Shown: piece by piece, positions 1 through 6,979 of the stretch | How positions within the stretch are numbered: the stretch's first letter is position 1 | Layout of the letters: the number at the start of each line of letters is the position of its first letter | Assembly: GCA_017624645.1 (NCBI GenBank) | Contig: JAGAMQ010000049.1 | Coordinates: forward strand, 1-8,051 | Source of the DNA: Oscillospiraceae bacterium | GTDB lineage: Bacteria; Bacillota; Clostridia; Oscillospirales; Oscillospiraceae | DNA length: 8,051 nt | Reading direction: 5' to 3' | Program-made: the position numbers and the translations under genes | Notes under the pieces: model-generated | Databases searched by the model: none | Told to the model about the DNA's origin: nothing | The model's input: only the letters and a program-made list of their open reading frames with translations

Positions 1-24
1 AACACCCGGGACATCGAGAAGTAA
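1..24 (+). CDS. 3' end of an upstream gene (unidentified, partial)
   Basis: The first eight codons in frame 1 read NTRDIEK followed by TAA at 22-24. The stop overlaps the Shine-Dalgarno sequence of the next gene (AAGGAGGG, 23-30), and only 12 bases separate the stop from the next ATG, so this is very probably the end of a co-transcribed gene. Seven residues are too few to identify it. By context an electron-transfer partner of the flavoprotein (an iron-sulfur subunit) would be expected, but this is inference only. Confidence 0.55.
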   Translation, partial: NTRDIEK

Positions 25-36
25 GGAGGGGTTACA

Positions 37-1635
37 ATGTTTACTGAAGCTATGCTGGAATCCATCAAGAAGGTGGAAGCTACCCGTGCTGCCCGTATGA
101 GCACTGAACCCCGCCGTATGACTGCGGAGGAAAAGGATGAGCTTTTGAAGGCTTATCACCCCGACTACCGTCCCGAGGGCTTTGCTGAGATCAAGATCGG
201 TCCCAACAAGGGCCAGAAGGCACCCTTGGAGCTGACCCAGCTGCTGCACTCCAACAGCCGTCTGCTGAACGAAAAGATCGACCTGGAGAATCCCGCTTAT
301 GATGTGGATGTTCTGGTCATCGGCGGTGGTGGTGCCGGTGCATCTGCTGCCATTGAGGCTCACGAGGCCGGTGCCAACGTCATGATCGTCACCAAGCTGC
401 GTATCGGTGATGCCAACACCATGATGGCGGAAGGCGGCATCCAGGCTGCCGACAAGCCCAACGACTCTCCTGTTCAGCACTATCTGGACGCTTTCGGCGG
501 CGGTCACTTTGCTGCCCGTCCCGAGCTGCTGCGCCGTCTGGTCATGGAAGCCCCCGATGCCATCCGCTGGCTGAACGAGCTGGGTGTTATGTTCGATAAG
601 GAAGAGGACGGCACCATGGTCACCACCCACGGCGGTGGTACCTCCCGGAAGCGTATGCATGCCTGCAAGGACTACTCCGGTGCTGAGATCATGCGTACTG
701 TCCGTGACGAAGTGCTGAACCGTCAGATCCCCGTGGTGGAGTTCACCTCCGCTGTAGAGCTGATCAAGGACGATAAGGGTCAGGTTGCCGGTGCAGTGCT
801 GCTGAACATGGAGACCGGTGACTACATGGTCGCCAAGGCAAAGACCGTGGTCATCGCCACCGGCGGTGCAGGCCGTCTGCACTACCAGGGCTTCCCCACC
901 TCCAACCACTACGGTGCTACCGCCGACGGCCTGGTTCTGGGCTACCGTGCCGGCGCTCCCCTGCTGTATCAGGACACCATCCAGTACCATCCCACCGGTG
1001 TTGCTTACCCCAGCCAGATCTTCGGCGCACTGGTTACCGAGAAGGTTCGTTCCATCGGCGCTATGCTGGTCAACAAGGATGGCGAGGCTTATGCCCATCC
1101 TCTGGAAACCAGAGACGTTTCCGCATCCGCTATCATTCGTGAATGTGCCAACGGCAAGGGTGTGGATACTCCTCTGGGCAGCGGTGTCTGGCTGGATACT
1201 CCCATGATCGAGATCCTGCACGGTGAAGGCACCATTGAAAAGAGAATTCCTGCAATGCTCCGTATGTACCTGAACTACGGCATTGACATGAGAAAAGTTC
1301 CCATCCTGGTTTATCCCACTCTGCACTACCAGAACGGCGGTCTGGAGATTGGTGGTGAGGGCTACACCAAGGCCATTCCCAACCTGCTGGTTGCCGGTGA
1401 GGCTGTCGGTGGCATCCATGGCCGTAACCGTCTCATGGGCAACTCCCTGCTGGACATCATCGTCTTCGGCCGTAACGCCGGTAAGGCAGCTGCCAAGAAG
1501 GCAAAGGAAGTCACTCTGGGCAAGCCCAACCTGGACCATGTGCAGGCCTACGCCAAGGAGCTGGAGGCTGCCGGTCTCAATGAGAGCGGTGTTTCTCCCC
1601 TGCTGCTGCCCAAGTATGCCCGTCACGAGAAGTAA
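37..1635 (+). CDS. Fumarate reductase/succinate dehydrogenase-type FAD flavoprotein subunit
   Basis: This is a 532-residue FAD_binding_2-family flavoprotein, expected to reduce fumarate to succinate in the cytoplasm or at the inner membrane face with electrons from a partner. The dinucleotide-binding motif VLVIGGGGAGASAA starts near residue 92. Family active-site positions are present: HPTG (318-321), Arg359 in ETRD, His430 in LHYQNGG and Arg465 in HGRNRLMGNS. These align with the catalytic or substrate-binding positions of E. coli FrdA. Three things are odd. An N-terminal extension of about 88 residues precedes the FAD motif. Asn127 in ANTMMAEGG stands where FrdA/SdhA have the His that covalently holds FAD. 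The protein ends about 50 residues after the FAD domain, so the usual C-terminal helical domain is missing. The start is fixed by AAGGAGGG at 23-30. It precedes an AAE carrier in the same operon. An L-aspartate oxidase-like or other alpha/beta-unsaturated acid reductase role is possible, so the exact substrate is unproven. Confidence 0.88.
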   Translation: MFTEAMLESIKKVEATRAARMSTEPRRMTAEEKDELLKAYHPDYRPEGFAEIKIGPNKGQKAPLELTQLLHSNSRLLNEKIDLENPAYDVDVLVIGGGGAGASAAIEAHEAGANVMIVTKLRIGDANTMMAEGGIQAADKPNDSPVQHYLDAFGGGHFAARPELLRRLVMEAPDAIRWLNELGVMFDKEEDGTMVTTHGGGTSRKRMHACKDYSGAEIMRTVRDEVLNRQIPVVEFTSAVELIKDDKGQVAGAVLLNMETGDYMVAKAKTVVIATGGAGRLHYQGFPTSNHYGATADGLVLGYRAGAPLLYQDTIQYHPTGVAYPSQIFGALVTEKVRSIGAMLVNKDGEAYAHPLETRDVSASAIIRECANGKGVDTPLGSGVWLDTPMIEILHGEGTIEKRIPAMLRMYLNYGIDMRKVPILVYPTLHYQNGGLEIGGEGYTKAIPNLLVAGEAVGGIHGRNRLMGNSLLDIIVFGRNAGKAAAKKAKEVTLGKPNLDHVQAYAKELEAAGLNESGVSPLLLPKYARHEK

Positions 1636-1649
1636 GAATATATAAGACT

Positions 1650-1680
1650 GCCGGACCAGGGCATACGCCCTGTGTCCGGC
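1650..1680 (+). other. Intercistronic stem-loop between the flavoprotein and carrier genes
   Basis: GCCGGAC-CAGGGC pairs with GCCCTG-(T)-GTCCGGC around an ATAC loop: 13 base pairs with one bulged T. No T-run follows (next bases are CTCCGTACT), so it is not a standard Rho-independent terminator. It may stabilise the upstream mRNA or set the expression ratio between the two genes. The structure is read directly; the role is inferred. Confidence 0.7.
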
Positions 1681-1707
1681 CTCCGTACTAAGGAGATGTA
1701 CTAAATA

Positions 1708-3024
1708 ATGGAGTTTCTCTCAAATCTGATCAATCTGGGATCTACCCCTACTGTACTTCTGATGGCATTTCTTGTCTGCTTTATCGGCTATGCCATCGGT
1801 GCCGTACAGGTCAAGGGCTTGAGTCTCGGTACTGCCGGTGTTTTCCTGTTTGCACTGCTGTTCGGCTATCTTTGCACCTTGCCCGGCCTGGAGAACATCC
1901 CTGTCATCGGCAAATTCTACATGGCAGGCGGCAGCGATGCCAAGATTTCCAGCTTTAAGTTTATTTCCAACATCGGTCTGGTCCTGTTTGTGACCTCTGT
2001 TGGTTCCATTGCAGGTCCCAAGTTCTTCCGGGATCTGAAAAAGAACGCCAAGACCTATGTTCCCATGGGTGCACTGATCATCATCATCGGCGCCCTGGTC
2101 ACTACTCTGTTTGCTATGATCCCCGGCATCGGTCCCGCCTATGCCACCGGCATCCTCTCCGGCGCACTGACCTCCACCCCCGCCTTCTCTGCCGCCAAGG
2201 AAACTGCCGGTGAACTGCAGGGGCTGGTGGTTCTGGGTCAGGCTGTGGCGTATCCCTTCGGCGTCATCGGTGTGGTTCTGTTCGTACAGATCATGCCCCG
2301 GCTGCTGAAGGTGGATATGGCGAAAGAGCGCGCTCTGATCAGCGACGGCACCGCTGCCGCTCCCGCCGGTGAGGTGGATCCCGATGCCGCTGCCGATGCT
2401 GCTTCCGCTGCTGTGGAAGAAAAGAAGCCCGGTAAAAAGCTGATCTGTCTGGACAGCTTTGGCTTTGCCGCTTTCGGTCTTGCCCTTGTTTTTGGCCTTT
2501 TGCTGGGTTCCATTAAGATCCCTCTCACCGGAAAAGGTTACGCCGGTTCCACCTTCTCTCTGGGTACCACCGGCGGTCCTCTGATCATGAGCCTGATCCT
2601 CGGTCACTTTGGCCGTATCGGACGCATCAGCATGAAGACCGACCTGAATTCTCTGAAGAGCTTCCGGGAATTCGGCCTGATGCTGTTCCTGCTGGGTGCC
2701 GGTATTGAGGGTGGCGTCGTGCTGGTGGAGCAGATCAGCCAGTCTGAGCTGGGTGCCATGCTGGTGGTCTACGGTTTCCTTGCCGGCGCGGTCATCACCA
2801 TCATTCCCATGGTCGTTGGCTACCTGTTTGCCCGTTACATCTGCAAGCTGCCCCTGCTGAACAACCTGGGTTCCATTACCGGTGGTATGACCTCTACCCC
2901 CGCTCTGGGTACCCTGATCGGCGTTGCCGGAACCGATGATGTGGCCGGCTCTTATGCTTCCACTTACCCTGTTGCTCTGGTGCTGGTGGTCTTCGCCGCC
3001 CAGCTGATCAACACCCTGGTTTAA
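1708..3024 (+). CDS. AAE-family (AspT/YidE-type) carrier, probable C4-dicarboxylate or aspartate exchanger/exporter
   Basis: This 438-residue polytopic membrane protein has the internal duplication of the aspartate:alanine exchanger family (AspT, YidE/YbjL, SucE). The first half carries GALTSTPAF (152-160) and then AYPFGVIGVV; the second carries GGMTSTPAL (392-400) and then TYPVALVLVV. About five hydrophobic segments lie in each half. Family members exchange aspartate for alanine (AspT) or export succinate (SucE). The central cytoplasmic loop (about 204-244) is only about 40 residues, rich in Ala, Asp and Lys, where AspT and YidE carry two TrkA_C/RCK_C regulatory domains; those are absent here. 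AAGGAG at 1690-1695 precedes the ATG by 12 bases. It follows the flavoprotein by 72 bases, separated by a stem-loop, and is followed by a strong terminator. The pairing suggests succinate export or dicarboxylate exchange coupled to fumarate reduction. The family is clear; the substrate is inferred. Confidence 0.87.
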   Translation: MEFLSNLINLGSTPTVLLMAFLVCFIGYAIGAVQVKGLSLGTAGVFLFALLFGYLCTLPGLENIPVIGKFYMAGGSDAKISSFKFISNIGLVLFVTSVGSIAGPKFFRDLKKNAKTYVPMGALIIIIGALVTTLFAMIPGIGPAYATGILSGALTSTPAFSAAKETAGELQGLVVLGQAVAYPFGVIGVVLFVQIMPRLLKVDMAKERALISDGTAAAPAGEVDPDAAADAASAAVEEKKPGKKLICLDSFGFAAFGLALVFGLLLGSIKIPLTGKGYAGSTFSLGTTGGPLIMSLILGHFGRIGRISMKTDLNSLKSFREFGLMLFLLGAGIEGGVVLVEQISQSELGAMLVVYGFLAGAVITIIPMVVGYLFARYICKLPLLNNLGSITGGMTSTPALGTLIGVAGTDDVAGSYASTYPVALVLVVFAAQLINTLV

Positions 3025-3039
3025 GTTTGAAAGCAACTG

Positions 3040-3070
3040 ACTCCCCATCCTTGCGGATGGGGAGTTTTTT
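3040..3070 (+). terminator. Rho-independent terminator of the flavoprotein-carrier operon
   Basis: ACTCCCCATCC (3040-3050), loop TTGC, GGATGGGGAGT (3055-3065): a perfect 11-bp GC-rich stem running straight into six T residues (3065-3070). It sits 15 bases after the carrier stop codon and only 13 bases before the -35 box of asnA. Confidence 0.93.
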
Positions 3071-3083
3071 AGCCAGTTTCAAA

Positions 3084-3112
3084 TTGACTTATGGGGCATG
3101 TCGTGCTATACT
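3084..3112 (+). promoter_or_regulatory. Sigma-A-type promoter of asnA with extended -10
   Basis: TTGACT (3084-3089), 17-bp spacer, TATACT (3107-3112), with TG at 3104-3105 giving an extended -10. The predicted start of transcription near 3119 leaves an untranslated leader of only about 23 bases. There is therefore no room for a T-box or other leader riboswitch. Confidence 0.85.
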
Positions 3113-3128
3113 GTATGCAGTTTTTTCC

Positions 3129-3134
3129 GGGAGG
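3129..3134 (+). promoter_or_regulatory. Ribosome binding site that decides the asnA start
   Basis: GGGAGG lies 7 bases before ATG 3142. The upstream in-frame ATG at 3091 falls between the -35 and -10 boxes, so it would not be in the transcript; 3142 is the real start. Confidence 0.85.
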
Positions 3135-3141
3135 AACGTTT

Positions 3142-4149
3142 ATGAACAAAGTGATCCTGCCCCAAGGCTATCAGCCGGTCCTGGGCAGCTATGATCTGCA
3201 GCGCGCCATTGCGCTGACCAAAGAGATCTTCCAAAAGGAATTCACCGAAAACCTGCACCTGAAGCGGGTTTCCGCCCCCCTCTTCGTCAAGGCCTCCACC
3301 GGTCTCAATGACGATCTTTCCGGCAAGGAAAGGGCTGTTTCCTTTGACATCCCCGCCATCGGTGCCGATGCACAGGTGGTCCATTCCCTTGCCAAGTGGA
3401 AGCGTCTGGCTTTGAAAAAGTACGGCTTCGCCTCCCATGAGGGTCTGTACACCGATATGAACGCCATCCGCCGGGATGAAGAGCTGGACAACATCCACTC
3501 TATCTATGTGGACCAGTGGGACTGGGAGCGGATCATTGAAAAAGAGGACCGCACCGAAGACTACCTTAAGCAGACAGTACAGTCCATCGTGGATGTGATC
3601 TGTGATGCCAGCGAAGAGCTGAAACGCACCTTTCCCCAGATCGGTGTTACCCTGCAGCGGCAAGTCAGCTTCATCACCTCCCAGGAGCTGGAGGACCTGT
3701 ATCCGGACAACACACCGGAGGAACGGGAACACCTGTATGCCAAAAAGCATAAGACCATCTTCATTATGCAGATCGGCAGCAAGCTCCGTTCCGGCAAAAC
3801 CCATGGCAACCGGGCACCGGACTATGATGACTGGTCGCTCAACGGAGATATTATCTTCTGGAACGACCTTTTAGGCATTGCCTTTGAGATCTCCTCCATG
3901 GGCATCCGGGTCGACCCCGCTTCCCTTGACCGGCAGCTTACTGCAGCCCACTGCGACCATCGCCGGGAGCTGGATTATCACAAGATGCTCCTTGCCGGCC
4001 AGCTGCCTCTGACCATCGGCGGCGGCATCGGACAGTCCCGTCTGTGTATGCTGCTCATCGGTTGCGCCCACATCGGTGAGGTGCAGACCAGCCTATGGGA
4101 TGATGACACCCTGAAAATCTGCAAAGAAAACAACATTCCTCTATTGTAA
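3142..4149 (+). CDS. asnA: Aspartate--ammonia ligase (ammonia-dependent asparagine synthetase)
   Basis: AsnA makes asparagine from aspartate, ammonia and ATP in the cytoplasm. At 335 residues it matches the family's usual ~330. Hallmarks run through its length: GLNDDLSG (54-61), HSLAKWKR (81-88), GLYTDMNAIRRDEE (101-114), YVDQWDWER (122-130), RAPDYDDWS (224-232), ELSSMGIRVD-like EISSMGIRVD (249-258) and TIGGGIGQSR (291-300). Asp57, Arg110 and Gln125 correspond to E. coli catalytic residues Asp46, Arg100 and Gln116. The start at 3142 is set by GGGAGG and by the promoter position. It is monocistronic, with its own promoter and terminator, immediately downstream of a carrier from an aspartate/dicarboxylate transport family. 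Nothing suggests it is broken. Confidence 0.97.
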   Translation: MNKVILPQGYQPVLGSYDLQRAIALTKEIFQKEFTENLHLKRVSAPLFVKASTGLNDDLSGKERAVSFDIPAIGADAQVVHSLAKWKRLALKKYGFASHEGLYTDMNAIRRDEELDNIHSIYVDQWDWERIIEKEDRTEDYLKQTVQSIVDVICDASEELKRTFPQIGVTLQRQVSFITSQELEDLYPDNTPEEREHLYAKKHKTIFIMQIGSKLRSGKTHGNRAPDYDDWSLNGDIIFWNDLLGIAFEISSMGIRVDPASLDRQLTAAHCDHRRELDYHKMLLAGQLPLTIGGGIGQSRLCMLLIGCAHIGEVQTSLWDDDTLKICKENNIPLL

Positions 4150-4157
4150 CCCATATA

Positions 4158-4187
4158 AAATGCCGTGTCCAATTGGACACGGCATTT
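4158..4187. terminator. Bidirectional terminator between convergent asnA and the redox-protein gene
   Basis: AAATGCCGTGTCC (4158-4170), loop AATT, GGACACGGCATTT (4175-4187): a perfect 13-bp stem. On the plus strand it ends in TTT then CTGTTGATTT; on the minus strand it ends in TTTTATAT. It sits between the stop codons at 4149 and 4196 and can serve both transcripts. Confidence 0.88.
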
Positions 4188-4195
4188 CTGTTGAT

Positions 4196-4645
4196 TTATG
4201 CAACCGGATGCTCTGCAATGTAGGCTTCCAAAATTTCCGCCGCCGTCCATACCATTTGGGCACAGGGACGCAGCTTGTAGTACTCCGGGGTTCTGGGCGT
4301 CGGTGCGGGGTCAGTATCCCGGGTGTTCAGCAGTTCCCGGCAGATAATGCTGCCATGCTCTTCCCGGAATTTTCCCGCAAGCTCCTGAACCACGGTATAG
4401 TGAGCCTTTTTCGCTGCATCGTCGGTCTTGGAATCGTAGCCGTAAAGGATGCCTGCCACCAGCAGCATGCCGCTGACTGCACCGCAAACCTCCCGCATCC
4501 GTCCCATGCCGCCCCCAAAGGAGGAAGACAGCCGTGCTGCATAGTCCGGCTCCAAACCGGTCATGTCACAGAACGCAACGGTCACCGCCTGGGCACAGTT
4601 ATAACCCTCTTCAAACAAATCTGCCGCCTTTTTTCCGTAGTTCAT
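4196..4645 (-). CDS. C_GCAxxG_C_C family putative redox protein
   Basis: This small cytoplasmic protein of 149 residues has the family's spaced cysteines: Cys17 in GYNCAQAV, Cys54 in EVCGAVSG (the GCAxxG-like core, preceded by FGGGMGRM at 43-50), Cys102 in IICRELL and Cys128 in RPCAQM. The family is described as putatively redox-active and possibly metal-binding; no reaction is established. The start ATG (4645-4643) is chosen because AAGGAGA lies 7 bases upstream and because Met-x-x-x-K-A-x-x-L-F is the usual N-terminus. Longer in-frame openings run into the upstream gene. The start overlaps the upstream stop by one base (TAATG), a classic translational-coupling arrangement. Confidence 0.9.
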   Translation of the reverse strand: MNYGKKAADLFEEGYNCAQAVTVAFCDMTGLEPDYAARLSSSFGGGMGRMREVCGAVSGMLLVAGILYGYDSKTDDAAKKAHYTVVQELAGKFREEHGSIICRELLNTRDTDPAPTPRTPEYYKLRPCAQMVWTAAEILEAYIAEHPVA

Positions 4646-5412
4646 TATACTTTCTCCTTCTCTCTCTTCGGTGTCAGCAGTCGCAGCAGTGTGCGGCTGA
4701 CCCAATAGGACATCATCACAAACAGGATATTCAAAACCGAAACGATGGCAACATAAAGAAGCTGCGTTACCACGGTTCCCAGTACACCCTGCAGGCTGAC
4801 ACGCACTGCTTCCAGGGGTGCAATGTTGCATTGGTAATAATTGGCGAAATTCGTCCTTAGCAGGTGCGCCATGGACGCAGACACCACACAAAAAACCACG
4901 GTAAACCAAAGGGTGGGCTTCAGCTCTCCCTTGGCAGAAGGGGTATACATCCGCAAGGCAAGAATCAGCAAAAAAGCCAGCATTACCAGATTATGGAACG
5001 TAACGGTGTGAAAGCTCATGTAATCGTCAAAGTACCGCACCACATCGGTACCGCTGTAGATCAGCGCAGGATAAACCAGCATCAGAAGAAACAACGATGC
5101 GCACAGGCTGGTGGTCACGCCCTCCACAGCCACTTTATGCTTTCCATTATAAAATGCCATTACCGGAACGGTTAACAGAAACAGCGAACAGAAATGAAAA
5201 GGCAGATGATACAGGTCATACCCCCGCCAGATGGATACCCCCTGCTTCCCCACCTCCAGCAGCAAAAGCAGCACCGCAATGATCTGCAGAGGGATTCGGC
5301 GGACCTTTTCCGGACGATCTTCCAGCACCTTTCTCAGCACAAATGACAATAAGAGCATCCCCGCCAATGCTGGCAGCAGTGACCAAATCTGCTCCTTATT
5401 CCACAGCTCCAT
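4645..5412 (-). CDS. YwaF/TP0381-like integral membrane protein (TIGR02206 type)
   Basis: A 255-residue protein with about seven predicted membrane segments (roughly 11-27, 42-60, 72-88, 97-119, 138-153, 168-184, 215-236). The marker is LPFHFCS (70-76) after GYDLYH, the equivalent of the LPLHLC motif of the YwaF/TP0381 family, and His140 lies in SFHTVTFHN. The family has no established biochemical role, so I assign none. The start at 5412 is backed by AGAGGTGA just upstream. It is the first gene of a two-gene unit and its stop codon overlaps the start of the C_GCAxxG_C_C gene. That suggests the two are made together, possibly a membrane anchor or transporter with a redox partner; this is inference. 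Family assignment is moderately sure. Confidence 0.78.
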   Translation of the reverse strand: MELWNKEQIWSLLPALAGMLLLSFVLRKVLEDRPEKVRRIPLQIIAVLLLLLEVGKQGVSIWRGYDLYHLPFHFCSLFLLTVPVMAFYNGKHKVAVEGVTTSLCASLFLLMLVYPALIYSGTDVVRYFDDYMSFHTVTFHNLVMLAFLLILALRMYTPSAKGELKPTLWFTVVFCVVSASMAHLLRTNFANYYQCNIAPLEAVRVSLQGVLGTVVTQLLYVAIVSVLNILFVMMSYWVSRTLLRLLTPKREKEKV

Positions 5413-5436
5413 AGGCTCACCTCTTTCTTTTTATAA

Positions 5437-5465
5437 ATTTTACCATATGGCAACTGTGGTGGCAA
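5437..5465 (-). promoter_or_regulatory. Promoter of the YwaF-like/redox-protein operon
   Basis: On the minus strand TTGCCA (5465-5460), 17-bp spacer, TAAAAT (5442-5437), about 25 bases before the ATG at 5412. An A/T-rich stretch with two TCTTAAA repeats (5493-5487 and 5482-5476) lies upstream of the -35 box and could act as an UP element. Confidence 0.7.
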
Positions 5466-5518
5466 TGCGCCATTATTTAAGACTTTTTTAAGAATCCCTT
5501 CCTCATCCTTATATGAAC

Positions 5519-5549
5519 GGGAGGCTTTCTCACCTAGAGAAAACCTCCC
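5519..5549 (-). terminator. Terminator-like hairpin after the permease gene
   Basis: GGGAGG-C-TTTCTC, loop ACCTA, GAGAAA-A-CCTCCC: 12 pairs with one C/A mismatch. It starts 9 bases after the permease stop codon (5558). Read in the permease direction the stem is followed by GTTCATAT, not a T-run, so termination may be imperfect. Read on the plus strand it is followed by CTGTTTTATT, but no plus-strand gene ends here. Confidence 0.6.
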
Positions 5550-5557
5550 CTGTTTTA

Positions 5558-6943
5558 TTATTTGCGATAATGCCGATCCAGCAGGAATCCCAGCACCATG
5601 ATCACGGCAAAGAGGATCAGGTACCACAGGCATGCCATCCTGTGGCTGAAGATACATGCCACCACCATAAAGGCAGAGCCAATCATGGCAAGGATGGGCA
5701 TAACAAATCTGCGCATCACAGGCTGATCTTTCTCCTTACGGACCCACTGAAAGAAAATAGGCAGGTACATCAGATAGATGGTGATAATGGGCAGCTCCGT
5801 GGAGTCGAACATAAAAGGCTTGCCCTCCACACCCACTGCGGGCAAATAGAGATTTGCGCCGTAGAAATACACCAGCCAAACAGCGGTAACCACCAAGGCC
5901 ACAACACAGGAGTTGTTGGGCATATCGGTGGTCTCATCCACCTTTCCAAACACCTTGGGAGCCGGCCCGTTGCCACGGGCAGCAACGGAATACATTCCGC
6001 GGCAGCAGCCCAGCATCAGACCGTTCAAAGTACCGAAACATGAGACGGCAATAAACAGATTCAGCACATTGCCAAGGACATTGCCGAAAATGTTGACAAA
6101 AGCAACCTGAGCACCGTCAGTGAGCAGCGCCTCGTTGGTGGCACCGCCGGCAACACCCATATAGTAGAAAATATACACTGCCACAATAATGATACCGCCA
6201 ATGGTCAGCGCCCTGGGCAGGTTTTTCTTGGAATCCTTCAGCTCAGAGTTGATGGAAGTGGCAATGATCCAACCCTCATAAGCAAAGGAAGTGGCGCACA
6301 CCGCGGCAAACAGAGGACTGGAGGAAACCCCCGGCACTTCCACCTTGGTGACAAAATTCTGGGTCAGCGTACCGCTGACTACACCGTAGATGATGCCCAC
6401 CACGGCCATCAGGCCCAGGGGGATCAGCTTGATCACGGTAGTGCTGGTCTGGAATTTTCCTGCCAGCTTCGGAGAAAGGGTATTGACCGCATAAGCAAAC
6501 ACCATAAAGAACAGTGCCAAGACCATACATTCCGGCCCGGTAACGGGATTACTCCCCTCCACCAAAGGCATGCCAGTAGCAGTCAGGAATACCAGGGTAT
6601 ACCGTGCCGTCAACCAAGCCAGTGCAGAGGTCATTGCAGGGTAATAAATGGTAGTAATAAACCAACCCATGAGATAACCGTAGCGGGAACCCACAGTTGC
6701 CTCAGCATAGTCCACGATACCGTTGACCCGTTCATATTTCTGCCCCATAAAGGAAAAAGCAAGCATGCATGCCAACATAATGGCGCCGCCAATGGCCCAT
6801 GCCAGGATTCCCATAGGCATGTCACCGCCGGTCTTTTGCAGGATGGTCTGGGCCTTGAAAAAGACACCGGAACCGATCACGATACCCACCACCATACAGA
6901 TGGCAGTAAAGAGACCGTACTTTCTGTGGAGCTTTTCACTCAT
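5558..6943 (-). CDS. APC-superfamily amino acid permease
   Basis: A 461-residue, roughly twelve-helix cytoplasmic-membrane permease. The first helix carries GIVIGSGVFF (20-29), the unwound substrate-binding segment of APC transporters. The sixth-helix region carries FAYEGWIIATSINSE (220-234) followed by LKDSKKNLPRAL, the loop typical of the LAT/SteT-like branch. Length is normal for the family. Substrate cannot be read; SteT-like serine/threonine exchange is one possibility and other neutral amino acids are equally possible. The start at 6943 is preferred over an in-frame ATG seven codons upstream because AGAGGG lies 5 bases before it, whereas the earlier ATG has no ribosome binding site. It is monocistronic, transcribed divergently from the aspA remnant. 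Confidence 0.9.
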   Translation of the reverse strand: MSEKLHRKYGLFTAICMVVGIVIGSGVFFKAQTILQKTGGDMPMGILAWAIGGAIMLACMLAFSFMGQKYERVNGIVDYAEATVGSRYGYLMGWFITTIYYPAMTSALAWLTARYTLVFLTATGMPLVEGSNPVTGPECMVLALFFMVFAYAVNTLSPKLAGKFQTSTTVIKLIPLGLMAVVGIIYGVVSGTLTQNFVTKVEVPGVSSSPLFAAVCATSFAYEGWIIATSINSELKDSKKNLPRALTIGGIIIVAVYIFYYMGVAGGATNEALLTDGAQVAFVNIFGNVLGNVLNLFIAVSCFGTLNGLMLGCCRGMYSVAARGNGPAPKVFGKVDETTDMPNNSCVVALVVTAVWLVYFYGANLYLPAVGVEGKPFMFDSTELPIITIYLMYLPIFFQWVRKEKDQPVMRRFVMPILAMIGSAFMVVACIFSHRMACLWYLILFAVIMVLGFLLDRHYRK

Positions 6944-6948
6944 AAAAT

Positions 6949-6954
6949 CCCTCT
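6949..6954 (-). promoter_or_regulatory. Ribosome binding site that decides the permease start
   Basis: AGAGGG on the minus strand, 5 bases before ATG 6943-6941. The alternative ATG at 6964 has only AATAATGTTCATGA in front of it. Confidence 0.75.
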
Positions 6955-6979
6955 TTTCTTTCATTTCATGAACATTATT

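Noticed and set aside
1720..3048. A 442-codon minus-strand open frame antisense to almost the whole carrier gene
   Set aside because: Its translation is a Gln/His/Gly/Asp-rich, domain-less sequence, the expected shadow of a hydrophobic, GC-rich membrane protein gene. It has no convincing start signals and ends beyond the terminator, and the plus-strand protein is clearly a real family member.
3091..3141. Longer N-terminus for asnA from ATG 3091
   Set aside because: The ATG lies between the -35 and -10 promoter boxes and has no ribosome binding site; homologues begin at the 3142 start.
4160..4708. A 182-codon plus-strand open frame
   Set aside because: It starts inside the convergent terminator and is antisense to the C_GCAxxG_C_C gene; the sequence is unlike any family I know.
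4646..4909. N-terminal extension of the C_GCAxxG_C_C protein to 4909
   Set aside because: It would overlap the YwaF-like gene almost entirely out of frame, gives a non-homologous sequence, and a good ribosome binding site marks the ATG at 4645.
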